Shown: in pieces, positions 12,772-21,492 of the stretch
Layout: each line of letters opens with the position of its first letter
Position numbering within the stretch: the stretch's first letter is position 1
From: Sandaracinaceae bacterium
GTDB lineage: Bacteria; Myxococcota_A; Polyangia; Polyangiales; JADJQN01
Assembly: GCA_016712745.1 (NCBI GenBank)
Contig: JADJQN010000001.1
Location: forward strand, 372,001-436,000
DNA: 64,000 nucleotides
Direction: 5' to 3'
The notes under the pieces: model-generated
Told to the model about the DNA's origin: nothing
Seen by the model: only the letters and a program-made list of their open reading frames with translations
Databases searched by the model: none
Program-made: the position numbers and the translations under genes

Positions 12772-14091
12772 TCACTCCGAAGGCGCGCGATCCATCTCGG
12801 CGGCTACGCCGAACTCGTACCTCGGGATCCACTTCCAAGCGCCGACGACTTCGACGCCCCGATAATCCGCATAGCCCCGCCAATCGGCGCCGTCGTTTCC
12901 TAGCGTCGCATCCGCGGCCATGCGCGTGAGCGGTTGCGCATCGTCGCCGCGACCGTTCGCTTCGACCGTCGGCGCGGACACGCGGAGGCGAAGGGGGGCC
13001 TGCGCACCCGGTTCCAGAGGCAAGAGACCCATCGCGCGGAGCTCGGCCGGAAAGCGGCTATTCGAAAGCATCATGCCGTTCCGATCGAAGGCATACGTCT
13101 CGCAGGAGGGTGTGGGACCGGGCTGCGCCAGAATGTGCAAAAAATCTCTTCGTGCGTCCAAGGTGAAAACGAGGAGCGCTGGAATGGGGCCCGGCACCTC
13201 GATACGTGCGCCCACCAGCATGACGAGGCCGTTGGGCGGGCTGCAGTCCGCGTCCCCGTCGAGCGGGAGCGAAATCGCGCGGCCTTCGTCCGTGATTTTC
13301 GCCCGAAGCCCCGCGCGTACTTCTTCATCAAGCGCGCTGCCACCTTGTTGGAAGAGCACCCGCTGCTCCCATGACAGCGCAACGCCGATAGCACCAAGGG
13401 CCCGCTGGTGCTCGTCAAGCTGTAGCGTGAGGCGGCGGTGGATCCGGCCGACCGGCGACCGGTGATCGATGATCGATGGTGCTCGCAGAATACTGGCGAC
13501 GCTGTCGCGCGCGCTGTCCGCGATGCGGGCGACGGCCTCCTGTCGTTGATCCATCCACGTGACAAGCGCTTCGACACGCGCCTCGAGGAGACCGGTCAAG
13601 AGATCCAGGACCTCGACCTGGTGAAGCGGCGTTTCCTGCCGTTTCGTCGACACTTCGCTCTTCGGCTTGAGCTCACTCCCCGGGCGATAAACGACGACGG
13701 GGCAAGGCGCGTGCCCGAGTATGCGCGCCGGAAGACTCCGGATCGCTCCTTTGAACCAGCGACGCGGTCTCTCCTCCATGACCAGGAGGTACGCCTTCTC
13801 GCGCTTCGCCACCTCGATGATCACCTTCTCCGGCTGTCCGACCTCCGTCACGTGGCGGTAGGGGACGCTCGGATCGGGCGGGATCAGCGCGCGGAGCTTG
13901 CGTTCGGCATCGCCCTCGCGCAGTTGAACCACCTCGTGGAGCATCGCCTCGCCGCTCGAGTCCTGCAGCGGTAGCACATGAAGGAGCACCAGGGTGGCGG
14001 CGTGATCCGCTGCGAGGCGCGTGGCAAGCGCCAAACCGGAGTCCACCGCGCCTGTGAGGTCCGTCGCGAAGACGATGGTTCTCTCAGTCAT
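12772..14091 (-). CDS. UspA domain fused to a Cache-like sensor domain
   Basis: 439 aa. Residues 1-140 are a universal stress protein domain (TIVFATDLTGAVDSGLALAT; the end has GHAPCPVVVYRP; the nucleotide-loop GxxGS pattern is not clear). Residues 165-435 resemble the extracytoplasmic Cache region of membrane cyclases and kinases: CETYAFDRNGMMLSNSRFPA, GYADYRGVEVVGAWKWIPRY, EFGVAAEMD. In such receptors a transmembrane helix and output domain follow; here the protein stops six residues after EMD, and no signal peptide or TM segment is visible. It may be a soluble sensor or a receptor remnant joined to UspA. Confidence 0.75.
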   Translation of the reverse strand: MTERTIVFATDLTGAVDSGLALATRLAADHAATLVLLHVLPLQDSSGEAMLHEVVQLREGDAERKLRALIPPDPSVPYRHVTEVGQPEKVIIEVAKREKAYLLVMEERPRRWFKGAIRSLPARILGHAPCPVVVYRPGSELKPKSEVSTKRQETPLHQVEVLDLLTGLLEARVEALVTWMDQRQEAVARIADSARDSVASILRAPSIIDHRSPVGRIHRRLTLQLDEHQRALGAIGVALSWEQRVLFQQGGSALDEEVRAGLRAKITDEGRAISLPLDGDADCSPPNGLVMLVGARIEVPGPIPALLVFTLDARRDFLHILAQPGPTPSCETYAFDRNGMMLSNSRFPAELRAMGLLPLEPGAQAPLRLRVSAPTVEANGRGDDAQPLTRMAADATLGNDGADWRGYADYRGVEVVGAWKWIPRYEFGVAAEMDRAPSE

Positions 14092-14157
14092 TGCGCGCCG
14101 TCGAGCCTACAACCTCCGCAGAAGTCCGTCCAACCGCGCGTCGATCCCGATGTAGAT

Positions 14158-14895
14158 CTACACGCTAGTTATCGAAGCGGCGATCTCTTGCCTCAGTCGA
14201 GAGAGTAGTTGCTCTGCGGTAACAAATCCCACGGCCAGCGTTTCAGTCTTGCCATTGCGCTCGATCAGCAGCGTCGGAAAAGAGCGCACGCCCCATTGCC
14301 TACAGCGGACGAATTCCTGCTGAACCGCTTGCTGGGCTTCTGGCGAAGCGAACACGGCGCGGAACTCATCAAAATCCATTGCCAAGCTTACGCAGATGCT
14401 CCGGTAGAAATCCGCCACTTTTGGATCTTGTCCTTCTACATAGAACTTGCGCTGGACCGCCGAGAAGAATTTCAACGCGGTCGAGCTCGGAAGTTGGTTC
14501 CGGGTCTGGAGCAACTTGATGGTTGCCACGGCGCGGCAGGCGGGCTCGGTGTCATAGTCGAAATACGGTGCCGCAAGCAGCGTGAAATCGAACGGCTGTC
14601 CGGTAGTCTCGGCGATGTGGCGCCATTCGTTGCGCAAAAAATCCTTGAACTCTGCGTTCCACGGATCGCCGCCGCCTGCCCGCAAGCCGCCCATGGTGAT
14701 CGAAAATTCGATGCCTTCCGCTTCGCAGAACGCCGCTAAGGCGCCGACGGTGGGCGAGATGCCCCAACACCACGAGCACATTGGATCGCCAACATAGCGG
14801 ACGGCCCAAGCGTGGCGCGTAGCGGGCGCAGTGGCATCGACGGGCTCGTCCACGTCAGGCAGCAGGCAAGCACCTGTGATGGGATCGCACTTCAT
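14158..14895 (-). CDS. DsbA-family (FrnE-like) thioredoxin-fold protein
   Basis: 245 aa from the ATG at 14893-14895. The N-terminus is MKCDPITGAC, a two-Cys leader common in this subgroup. The CXXC active site is C40-S-W-C43 in GDPMCSWCWGISP. The helical insert follows, and RSFPTLLI supplies the cis-Pro loop. No signal peptide, so it is probably cytoplasmic, unlike true DsbA. The oxidoreductase role is from the family; the substrate is unknown. Neighbours UspA and OsmC suggest a thiol or oxidative stress context. Confidence 0.85.
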   Translation of the reverse strand: MKCDPITGACLLPDVDEPVDATAPATRHAWAVRYVGDPMCSWCWGISPTVGALAAFCEAEGIEFSITMGGLRAGGGDPWNAEFKDFLRNEWRHIAETTGQPFDFTLLAAPYFDYDTEPACRAVATIKLLQTRNQLPSSTALKFFSAVQRKFYVEGQDPKVADFYRSICVSLAMDFDEFRAVFASPEAQQAVQQEFVRCRQWGVRSFPTLLIERNGKTETLAVGFVTAEQLLSRLRQEIAASITSV

Positions 14896-15139
14896 CACTG
14901 TTGGGGATTCCTTCGGATCGGATGGACTGGCTGCACTGTATCACGTCAAACCATGACGTCGTCCTGGCTCGAGTGGGATGAGGGAACACCGCATCGCCTC
15001 CGTACTCACCGAAACGGCCGACCGCGTGGCGAAACGAAATCCTCAACTAGTTTAAAACTCGACCCACTATCAATCGAAAAGAACCCGAGATCGCGGACCA
15101 ATCTCCGCCGATAGGCGACGGGATCCGCCCCGCTGACGG
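14896..15139. other. Intergenic region without a recognisable gene
   Basis: 244 bp between the DsbA-like gene start and the OsmC stop, both on the minus strand. It is somewhat richer in A+T around 15045-15085 and probably holds the DsbA-like promoter. I see no convincing ORF, hairpin terminator or repeat. Confidence 0.5.
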
Positions 15140-15592
15140 TCACCGCAGGAGCGTGTCGATGCGGATCTCGGACGTGAGCGTCTTGTGCACCGGGCAACGC
15201 TCCGCGATCTCGAGCAGCCTCGATCGCTGTTCGTCGGTGAGGGGACCAGCTAGCTCGATCTCACGTTCGATGCGATCGATCTTCCCCTCCTTGGTCTCAC
15301 ACTCCGCGCAGTCCGCCGCGTGGATACGCGTGTGGCGCAAGTAGACCGTCACACCCTGGAGCGGCCACTGTTTGCGGTCGGCGTAGAGTTTGATGGTCAT
15401 CGAGGTGCAAGCACCGAGCCCCACGAGCACGTAGTCGTAGGGCGACGGACCGGTGTCAGTTCCTCCCACCAATACGGGTTCATCGGCAATCAAGCGATGG
15501 CCGCCGACCTGAACGTCCTGTGCGAAGCCCGACGCCCCGCCACGTACAATTACAGTTCCCGGCTGCGCTCCATCAGTAGCGATCTGCACCAT
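15140..15592 (-). CDS. OsmC/Ohr-family peroxide-detoxifying protein
   Basis: 150 aa. Start at 15590-15592 (MVQIATDG) because a strong GGAGGAG lies just upstream; upstream in-frame codons are Arg-rich and not protein-like. The family's two reactive cysteines are present: C62 (VGLGACTSMTIKLYADRK) and C133 (IAERCPVHKTL). It reduces peroxides through these thiols in the cytoplasm. An added CAECETK (residues 95-101) is typical of the YhfA/OsmC branch. It is the upstream gene of the small stress module. Confidence 0.92.
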   Translation of the reverse strand: MVQIATDGAQPGTVIVRGGASGFAQDVQVGGHRLIADEPVLVGGTDTGPSPYDYVLVGLGACTSMTIKLYADRKQWPLQGVTVYLRHTRIHAADCAECETKEGKIDRIEREIELAGPLTDEQRSRLLEIAERCPVHKTLTSEIRIDTLLR

Positions 15593-15824
15593 GCTGCTCC
15601 TCCTTGTTCTCGTGGTCTCTGCTGGTCGACCGCGGTTACGCGGCGTTGGGCAACCTGTTGCTCGACGGGCTCGAATGCCGATGCGGGCGGACGTTCTCGG
15701 ACTGTCCACCCACCGGTCGGGGCTTGCCTACCGCGAGCCAGCGCTTAGTCGAATCGTATGCTATCGAAATGAGCTCCGAGGCGCGAGCCACCATCAACCG
15801 AGAAGAACCGAAGAACCGAAGAAC
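15593..15824. other. Intergenic region between OsmC and repeat copy 4
   Basis: 232 bp. Contains the OsmC ribosome-binding site at its left edge and, at about 15803-15823, short tandem GAACCGAA units. Open frames here have no recognisable protein character. Presumably holds the promoter of the stress module. Confidence 0.45.
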
Positions 15825-15984
15825 TCGAAAGAGTCATCGTAACAAGCCCACCGCACGTCCGAACTCAACCTAACAGGACGACCTCACGTGGAAATCCGCT
15901 TCGCATAAAGGGCGGATATGTAAACTTGCTCTACGACCACATCAGACGGCCGAATCGAAGAACGCGTTTATGCTGGCTAGCCTC
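15825..15984 (-). repeat. 160-bp Xer-site repeat, copy 4 (empty, inverted)
   Basis: An uninterrupted copy in the opposite orientation to the other four. The plus strand begins TCGAAAGAGTCATCGT and ends GGCTAGCCTC; AATCC (reverse of GGATT) occurs once. It cuts the 5' part off a TPR gene on its right. The inverted copy makes inversion by homologous or Xer recombination possible. Confidence 0.9.
15898..15926 (-). other. dif-like Xer recombination core, copy 4
   Basis: On the plus strand: XerC-like arm GCTTCGCATAA (15898-15908), centre AGGGCGG, XerD-like arm ATATGTAAACT (15916-15926), opposite to the other copies. Confidence 0.6.
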
Positions 15985-16218
15985 ACCTTCGCCGGCCTTG
16001 GTGCCGCGCGTCTTGCGATGAACGACGCACGCGGAGCCATTCGCGCATACGAGAAGGCCACGCAGTTGCAGCCGAGCTCGTCCGGCTTCCACGCAGCACT
16101 TGGCCGCGCCTACTTTATGGCCGGCGACCGCGCGCACGCAGGCGCCGAATTCCAACGCGCGCTTTCACTCGACCCGAACAACGCCGCCGCCCGCGAGGGC
16201 ATGGCGCGCGTTCAGTAG
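15985..16218 (+). pseudogene. C-terminal fragment of a TPR protein
   Basis: The frame comes straight out of repeat copy 4. It encodes about two TPR units: LGAARLAMNDARGAIRAYEK followed by ATQLQPSSS, then LGRAYFMAGDRAHAGAEFQR followed by ALSLDPNN, ending at a TAG at 16216-16218. The 5' part is missing and there is no native start, so it is a remnant of a larger gene. Confidence 0.75.
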
Positions 16219-16277
16219 GGGGACGGGGACACGCTAGCAACGCGCAGCCGAGTGCCCCGTCACTCGTCGTCGGGGTC

Positions 16278-17730
16278 TTAGAACATGTAGCCGAGGCCGA
16301 AGTTAATTCCGAATTCGTCGGGGCCGACGTGGCGGTCGCGAACTTGGATATCGCCCTTTAGTACAATCTGCTGGATCGGGCGGTAGCTGAGACCGGCGGT
16401 CAGAATGTTCATCTGCAAGCGACCATTGCGCTCAAAGCCGGTGGGAACAGCGGCCTGCGTGTCGAGGTATTCGAGGCGCACGAAGGGAAGAAGCTGCTGG
16501 TCCGTGTCGCCGGCGAAGCGCAACACGTTGTACGCGAGCTCAAGGTAGCCACCCTGGATGCGCGTCGCGACCGGTCCGCTCGTGAGGTTGGGGCCGACCG
16601 TCGTGTCGGCGAAGTACGGCGTAACCACGCCATCGACGTCACGTTGCGCGCGCATGAGCGCATCGGATTCGGGCGAAAAAAACTGCGCGAAGAGTGCGCG
16701 AGCTTCAAAGCCCCATTTGCGCATGCGCGCGTCAAGGGACCAACCATAGACGGGCACGTGCACGGTGGTTGGCTGATTCAGAGCGCTGACCGAGTCGAGA
16801 TTGCCGCCAGCGTCGCTCGCGTAGAACGACGCACCGAACACCGCGCCGAGCCAGGGCTCGATTTCGAATCGACCAGTGACAGCCAATGCGTTCGCGCGTT
16901 GCAACGCGCCTTCTCCCCGGCCGCTGCGAAAACCACTCGCCGAGAACTCCGACGGGTCGAATGCGGTGATGGCGTAGAGTTCGTAGCGCATCATGCCGTG
17001 GCTTCCGAAGGCGCCGAGACCGAGTTCGCGCCACGTGGTCGGAATGATCAGTCGATCCAAATCCGGCCGATTCACGCCGTGATAGACGGGCGCTTCGTGC
17101 CACTGATTGATGATGCCCATCGGCACGAGCACAAGGCCCGCGCGCAGTCCAAAGTCGTCGCCGAGCACGCGCCAATCGATGAATGCCTGCTCGATTTCGA
17201 CGCCACCCGCGCAGTCCGAGCATGCAACGGCGTTCTCCCACTCGATTTCCATATACGTGCGAAATTTTTCATTGAAATTGTGCGCAAGAAAAAGCACGAG
17301 ACGTCGCACGGTCGCGCGCCCGATCAATGGATTGGCTGAACCCGTGCGAAGAAAATTCAGGTTGAACTCGCCGTACCCGCCGATGACGGTGTTGCCGCCC
17401 GCCATGCGGTAGTCGCGCAAACCGCGAACCAACTCTTCGTCGGTGATCGCAGGGGAACCGGCCTGGGCTTCCGCTTTCGTCGGACGCAACGTCGACGCTC
17501 GGTCCCGCGTCTTCAACGGGGAGGTCTACCGAGGGGCGCGTCGCGTCACCTTCTGCGCCTGAAAGCGATCCTTCGACGACCGCACCGCCATCGACGACTG
17601 CGCTGTCATCAGCGACTGCGCTGACGTCAGCGACCGCGCTGCCGCTGGGACCTTGACCTGAATCGAGTTCCTGCGCGCGCGCGCGGCCGACGCAGAGAAG
17701 AAGTGCCGCAGAAACGATGAGGTGTTTCAT
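16278..17730 (-). CDS. OprO/OprP-like phosphate-selective porin, with a frameshift
   Basis: Outer-membrane beta-barrel. The N-terminal part (ATG at 17728-17730) has a signal peptide MKHLIVSAALLLCVGRARA and a low-complexity D/A/V/S-rich linker, but is in a different frame from the barrel, which is open from about 17516. The two join well near 17450-17480 (SDESGSP to AITDEELVRGLRDYR), implying a one-base indel. The barrel ends in FGLGYMF with a C-terminal Phe, as outer-membrane proteins do. FVRLEYLDTQ and RPIQQIVLKGDIQVRDRH are typical of phosphate-selective porin homologues. The substrate is from family only. Its presence with a pstA scrap hints at a former phosphate-uptake locus. Confidence 0.75.
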
Positions 17731-18144
17731 CGCGATGGGACTCGTGCGAAATCCCGAAAACTTCTCGGTCGAACAAACGTCCGCGGACAGCGGCGTACTG
17801 CTCCTAAAATCGGTTTTGCGTGCGGACATGCGTTCGATCCTTCCTTATCGTGGCGAGACGAATTCGATCAGTGGTTCTTGTTCATCGGCTGCAGGCGGGT
17901 GAGGTCGACGATGCCTCGCCGAGGTCGTCGGCAAGCGCTGCGCCCGAGGCACGTGCGGGTCGGCGCGTAGAGCGGACCGCGGCCCGTCGTCTCAACAAAA
18001 AGCGAAACGGGTGCTTGCGAGCATCCCGCGACGACCTGACACAACACCCATCGCCCCTTGCGCATGGCTGATGTTGATAGTCGATTTCAAGAAGAAGTCA
18101 AGAGAGGCGTCGTTTGGAGCGGTATCGTGCTTTCCACGGGCGAA
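17731..18144. other. Intergenic region upstream of the porin gene
   Basis: About 410 bp between the porin start and the terminator after the RGG gene. Small frames exist but none has protein character. A tract rich in A+T around 18070-18110 may be promoter. No Pho-box repeat was recognised by eye. Confidence 0.4.
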
Positions 18145-18170
18145 AAGCAAAAAGCCGGCAGCGCCGGCTT
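18145..18170 (-). terminator. Rho-independent terminator after the RGG protein gene
   Basis: On the minus strand a 6-bp perfect GC stem (GCCGGC, 3-base loop, GCCGGC), extended by two A-T pairs, is followed by TTTTTGCTTTT. It starts 12 bp past the stop codon at 18182. Confidence 0.85.
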
Positions 18171-18181
18171 CTTGATATGAG

Positions 18182-18571
18182 CTATCGTTTTCCGCCGCGA
18201 GGCTTGCCGAATGGTGGCTTTCCGCGCGCTTCACCCCCGCCGCCTCCGCGGAAGTCACGCTTGGGTGCTCCGCCGGGTCCGCCGCCCTCGCGACGCGGTC
18301 CACGGGGCTTGTCGCCAAAGTCTCGACGCGGTCCACTCGGCTTGTCTCCGAAGTCACGGCGTGGTCCGCGGGGCGCGTCGCCGAAGCTGGCACGCGATCC
18401 GCGGGGCTTGTCTCCGAAATCGCGACGCGGTGCGCCGCCACTCGATCCGCCTCCGAAATCACGACGCGGTCCACTCGGTTTGTCTCCGAAGTCACGACGC
18501 GGTCCACTCGGTTTGTCTCCGAAGTCACGACGCGGTCCGCGGGGCGCGTCGCCGAAGTTGGCACGCGGTCC
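18182..18571 (-). pseudogene. RGG/DFGDKP-repeat C-terminal tail of a probable RNA-binding protein
   Basis: About 130 residues, cut at its 5' side by repeat copy 5. The tail is built of 11-residue units (RRDFGDKPSGP and variants RASFGDAPRGP), then GGGGG and RGG motifs, ending KPRGGKR. Such Arg/Gly-rich basic tails occur on DEAD-box RNA helicases and small RNA-binding proteins; which one cannot be told because the catalytic part is absent. The intact terminator downstream shows this is the true 3' end. Confidence 0.7.
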
Positions 18572-18629
18572 GAGGCTAGCCAGCATAAACGCGTTCTTCG
18601 ATTCGGCCGTCTGATGTGGTCGTAGAGCA

Positions 18630-18658
18630 AGTTTACATATCCGCCCTTTATGCGAAGC
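18630..18658 (+). other. dif-like Xer recombination core, copy 5
   Basis: XerD-like arm 18630-18640, centre 18641-18647, XerC-like arm 18648-18658, identical to copies 1-3. Confidence 0.6.
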
Positions 18659-18663
18659 GGATT

Positions 18664-20183
18664 TGTAGGGCCCATTTAGAGATGTCCGGTTTCTCCCAAA
18701 CAATGAGCACCAAGGAGTGGACCGGGCCGCGGTGATGGCACGGTCTCGGAGCATTCGCTGTCACAGCGAGCCGCTGCGGGGAGATGTTGCAGCTGACTGT
18801 GCGGCAAGTTCGGCGACTGCAGCGTGCGTACGCGGTTCAGGGGCCGCGGCTCTCGCCTCCAAGCGACGTGGCCGACCAAGCAATCGCAAGTTAGCCGCTG
18901 ATGTTCGTGCGCGGGTGCTCGCGCTTGTCAAAGAACGCTATGCCGACTTTGGCCCGACCTTGGCCTGCGAGAAGCTGCGCGAGCAGCATGATGTTGTCGT
19001 GTCGGTCGAGACCTTGCGCACGTGGATGTCCTCGGAGGGATTGTGGCGTACGCGCATGCAGCGGCGAAAGCCAGCCCAATCACCGCGTCGTCGCCGCTCG
19101 TGCTTAGGTGAGTTGGTGCAAATCGACGGGTCGGACCATGAGTGGTTCGAAGGACGCGCGCCGCGCTGCACCCTCTTGGTCTACGTCGACGACGCGACGA
19201 GTCGTTTGATGGAGCTGCGCTTCGTGCGCTCCGAATCGACGTTCGAGTACTTCGCGGCGACCGAGCGCTATGTGCGTGCGCACGGAAAGCCCTGCGCTTT
19301 TACAGCGACAAGGCCGGCGTCTTTCGCGTCAATGCCAGGATGCACGCGCGGGCGACGGCTACACGCAATTGGACGCGCTATGTACGAGCTGAATATCGAC
19401 GTGATTTGCGCCAACACGCCCGCGGCCAGGGCGCGTCGAACGAGCGCATCAGACGCTGCAAGACCGTCTCGTCAAAGAGCTCAGGCTTCGCGGCATCTCA
19501 GGCCGTGATGCGGGCAACGCGTACCTTGGGGAGTTCATGAAGGACTACAACCAGCGTTTCGCGTGCGAACCTCAGAGCCCGCACGATGCGCACCGGACGT
19601 TGCTGCCCCAGGAAAACCTCGCACGCATCTTCTCGTGGCAAGAGGAGCGACGCCTGACCGGCAGCCTCACCTTGCACTACAATCGCGTGATGTACGTCGT
19701 CGCCTCGACGCCAGCATCGGAAAAAGCGCGTGGCAAGCGTGTGACGGTGCGCGAAGAAGAAGATGGAACCGTACACATCGAATATCGAGGCGAACACTTG
19801 GACGCGTACGCGTTTCCCAAAGACGCACGCGTGCATCAAGGCGCCATCGTCGAGAACAAACTCTTAGGACATGTCCTGAGCGTCATCGCGCAAGGTCAGC
19901 GCGAGCGTGACAAGCGCACGCTTCAAACGAAGCGCCTCACGTTGCGCGACGAAGATCTCATGCGCAAAGCGATGGAGAACCAGGTCTGACGACTCGGCGT
20001 CCACGCGCGAACCAGAAGCGCCAACAATCCGCCAGGTCGATTGCGCCCTTGCCCGTAACCCATCCATTGGCCACCGCGCTGCAGTCGGCAAAGCCGCATC
20101 CCAAACCAGCAACCCTTGACCGAGGCACCCAAGCGGACAACTGTACTTTGCAGAGCACCGGACATTTCTAAATCGCACCGACA
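18664..20183 (+). mobile_element. IS1202/ISNCY-type insertion sequence, degraded copy
   Basis: About 1,520 bp with both tips present. Relative to the other two copies it lacks the roughly 40 bp that hold the transposase start (between CTCCCAA and ACAATGAGCACC), plus many single-base differences. The right side has no target duplication. Confidence 0.85.
18703..19989 (+). pseudogene. IS1202-type transposase, heavily frameshifted and lacking its start
   Basis: The homologous sequence begins at ACAATGAGCACCAAGGAGTGG. The MEELTT start and its ribosome-binding site are deleted. Frame breaks follow near 18713, 18750, 19299, 19337, 19370 and 19430 as single-base losses, mostly within homopolymers. 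The C-terminal part also ends early (KAMENQV stop at 19989) because one G of GGG is missing. Not expected to be functional. Confidence 0.8.
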
Positions 20184-20269
20184 ATGCACGCCGATGTGAA
20201 CCCGAGAATCTGACGATAAACCTCACGCTTCTGCGCTTGGTCTGTCTGCTGCCCGGGTCCGGCTCCAAC
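20184..20269. other. Short region downstream of the BamB-like gene
   Basis: 86 bp between the IS tip and the bamB-like stop. On the minus strand one frame reads QQTDQAQKREVYRQILGFT without a stop and could be the start of a lost downstream gene. In E. coli der follows bamB, but this sequence does not show the Der N-terminal GTP-binding motif. Confidence 0.3.
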
Positions 20270-21490
20270 TCAGTCGACGACGGAAAATGCGAACAACGTA
20301 CCGCCGTTGCTGACCACGAATCCGAGGTGATCCGCGATGGCGGGCTCGGCCGAAAAGCCGTAGCCCGACTCGACGCGTGAGAGCTCTTGGCCCGTTCCGA
20401 CTGCCAGTGCCAAGAAACCGCCCGAGTTCTCTCCCACGAGCACCACGTCCCGATAGATTTTAGGAATGCTGGCGGCGCCGCGCGACACGTGGTGGGCCCA
20501 CATCTGAGTGCGGTCCGGCATTGCCAGGCAGACAACGCCATCATCGGCCGACGCAAGCACCATAAAGCCTTCTTCGCCTTCCGTGCTGCGCGCCCGATCA
20601 GACACAGCGATGGACGTGATTCCCACGCGCGCGGCGTCTCGCGCCCGCACGCTGTCACTCGACAACGCGACTTCGTAGAAACCCGCGGCGAATGACGCGA
20701 TGTAAACGCTCGAACCAAGCACCACAGGGGTCGTGTCGACGTCCAAGAAGCGCGTCGCACCTTCCGGGGCTTCTTCCAAGTCGAGTGCCGTGTCGCGTTC
20801 CCACACTACGTGACCATCCGCCGGGTCGAGCGCCACCAGCGTTCCGTCGCTGAACGCAGCGAGGAGCTTGTTGTCGACGAGCACCATTCCGGCATGACCG
20901 GTGAGGGAAAATCCATCCGGCGGATCGCGGTGATAGCGCCAGAGCGCCTCTCCACTCTCGCGCGAAAATGCGACGACCAAATCGCTGGCCGTGTTCACGT
21001 AGACAGCGTCGCCAGATAGGATTGGCGGATTGCGAATCGCGCCTTCGATGGGCTTGCGCCAGCGAACGCGGCCGTCACTCGCGTGGAGCGCGTGCACGTA
21101 GCCTTGCGTCGTGCCGAGGTAGACTTCGCCGTTACGCCCATCGACGGCCGGTTCGGCTTCGATTCCGCCCTCAGCGTCGTAGCGCCAAATCTTCGTGCCG
21201 GCCGGCGTGAGAGCCCAAAGACTCCCTGCAGATGAGCCCACGTACACGCGATCGTGCGACGGGTCGAGAGCCGCTACAGCGTGTTCAACCGGCTGATACG
21301 AACCGGTGCCGGGTTCGGTCAGGCGTTCGGTCCATTGCACATGCACAGGCCCCTGCCCGACGCTGGGTCGCGCCGTGCCGCCTACCCAACCAAGCTCGCC
21401 GCTCGTGAGTACTTGTCCGCAGCCGACAACGGAAGCTAGCCCTGCGACGAGCGCGGCCGCGAGCGCAGCTTTCGGCGTGACCGCGAACAT
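20270..21490 (-). CDS. BamB-like PQQ-repeat beta-propeller lipoprotein
   Basis: 406 aa. Lipoprotein signal with lipobox VVGC at about residues 21-24. Repeated propeller blades follow, each with the pattern LxAxDxxxGxxxWR, e.g. GYVHALHASDGRVRWRKPIE, LVVAFSRESGEALWRYHRD, TLVALDPADGHVVWERD. This is the PQQ-like fold of BamB, the outer-membrane protein assembly scaffold. It starts 2 bp after the stop of a YfgM-like gene, the same order as yfgM-bamB in E. coli. BamB function is inferred from fold and order; other PQQ-repeat roles are possible. Confidence 0.78.
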   Translation of the reverse strand: MFAVTPKAALAAALVAGLASVVGCGQVLTSGELGWVGGTARPSVGQGPVHVQWTERLTEPGTGSYQPVEHAVAALDPSHDRVYVGSSAGSLWALTPAGTKIWRYDAEGGIEAEPAVDGRNGEVYLGTTQGYVHALHASDGRVRWRKPIEGAIRNPPILSGDAVYVNTASDLVVAFSRESGEALWRYHRDPPDGFSLTGHAGMVLVDNKLLAAFSDGTLVALDPADGHVVWERDTALDLEEAPEGATRFLDVDTTPVVLGSSVYIASFAAGFYEVALSSDSVRARDAARVGITSIAVSDRARSTEGEEGFMVLASADDGVVCLAMPDRTQMWAHHVSRGAASIPKIYRDVVLVGENSGGFLALAVGTGQELSRVESGYGFSAEPAIADHLGFVVSNGGTLFAFSVVD

Positions 21491-21492
21491 CG

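Larger units (their letters stand above)
18572..20183 (+). repeat. 160-bp Xer-site repeat, copy 5, left half plus IS
   Basis: The left half (18572-18663) is complete, ending in GGATT at 18659-18663. The IS follows to its right tip ACA at 20183, but the right half of the repeat, including the second GGATT, is missing: the sequence continues directly into unrelated DNA (ATGCACGCCG). Probably an IS-adjacent deletion or a recombination with another IS copy. Confidence 0.88.

Noticed and set aside
15604..15873. 89-residue plus-strand frame next to OsmC
   Set aside because: No protein-like pattern, runs into the 160-bp repeat and overlaps the OsmC promoter side.
17868..18065. 65-residue minus-strand open frame upstream of the porin
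   Set aside because: Basic, Cys/Arg-scattered sequence with no start signal or similarity; probably a GC-rich shadow.
16278..18571. Pho-box control of the porin
   Set aside because: No CTGTCAT-type direct repeats were found upstream.
20184..20269. Truncated der gene after bamB
   Set aside because: None of the three minus-strand frames shows the Der N-terminal GxxNxGKS motif; only gene order suggested it.
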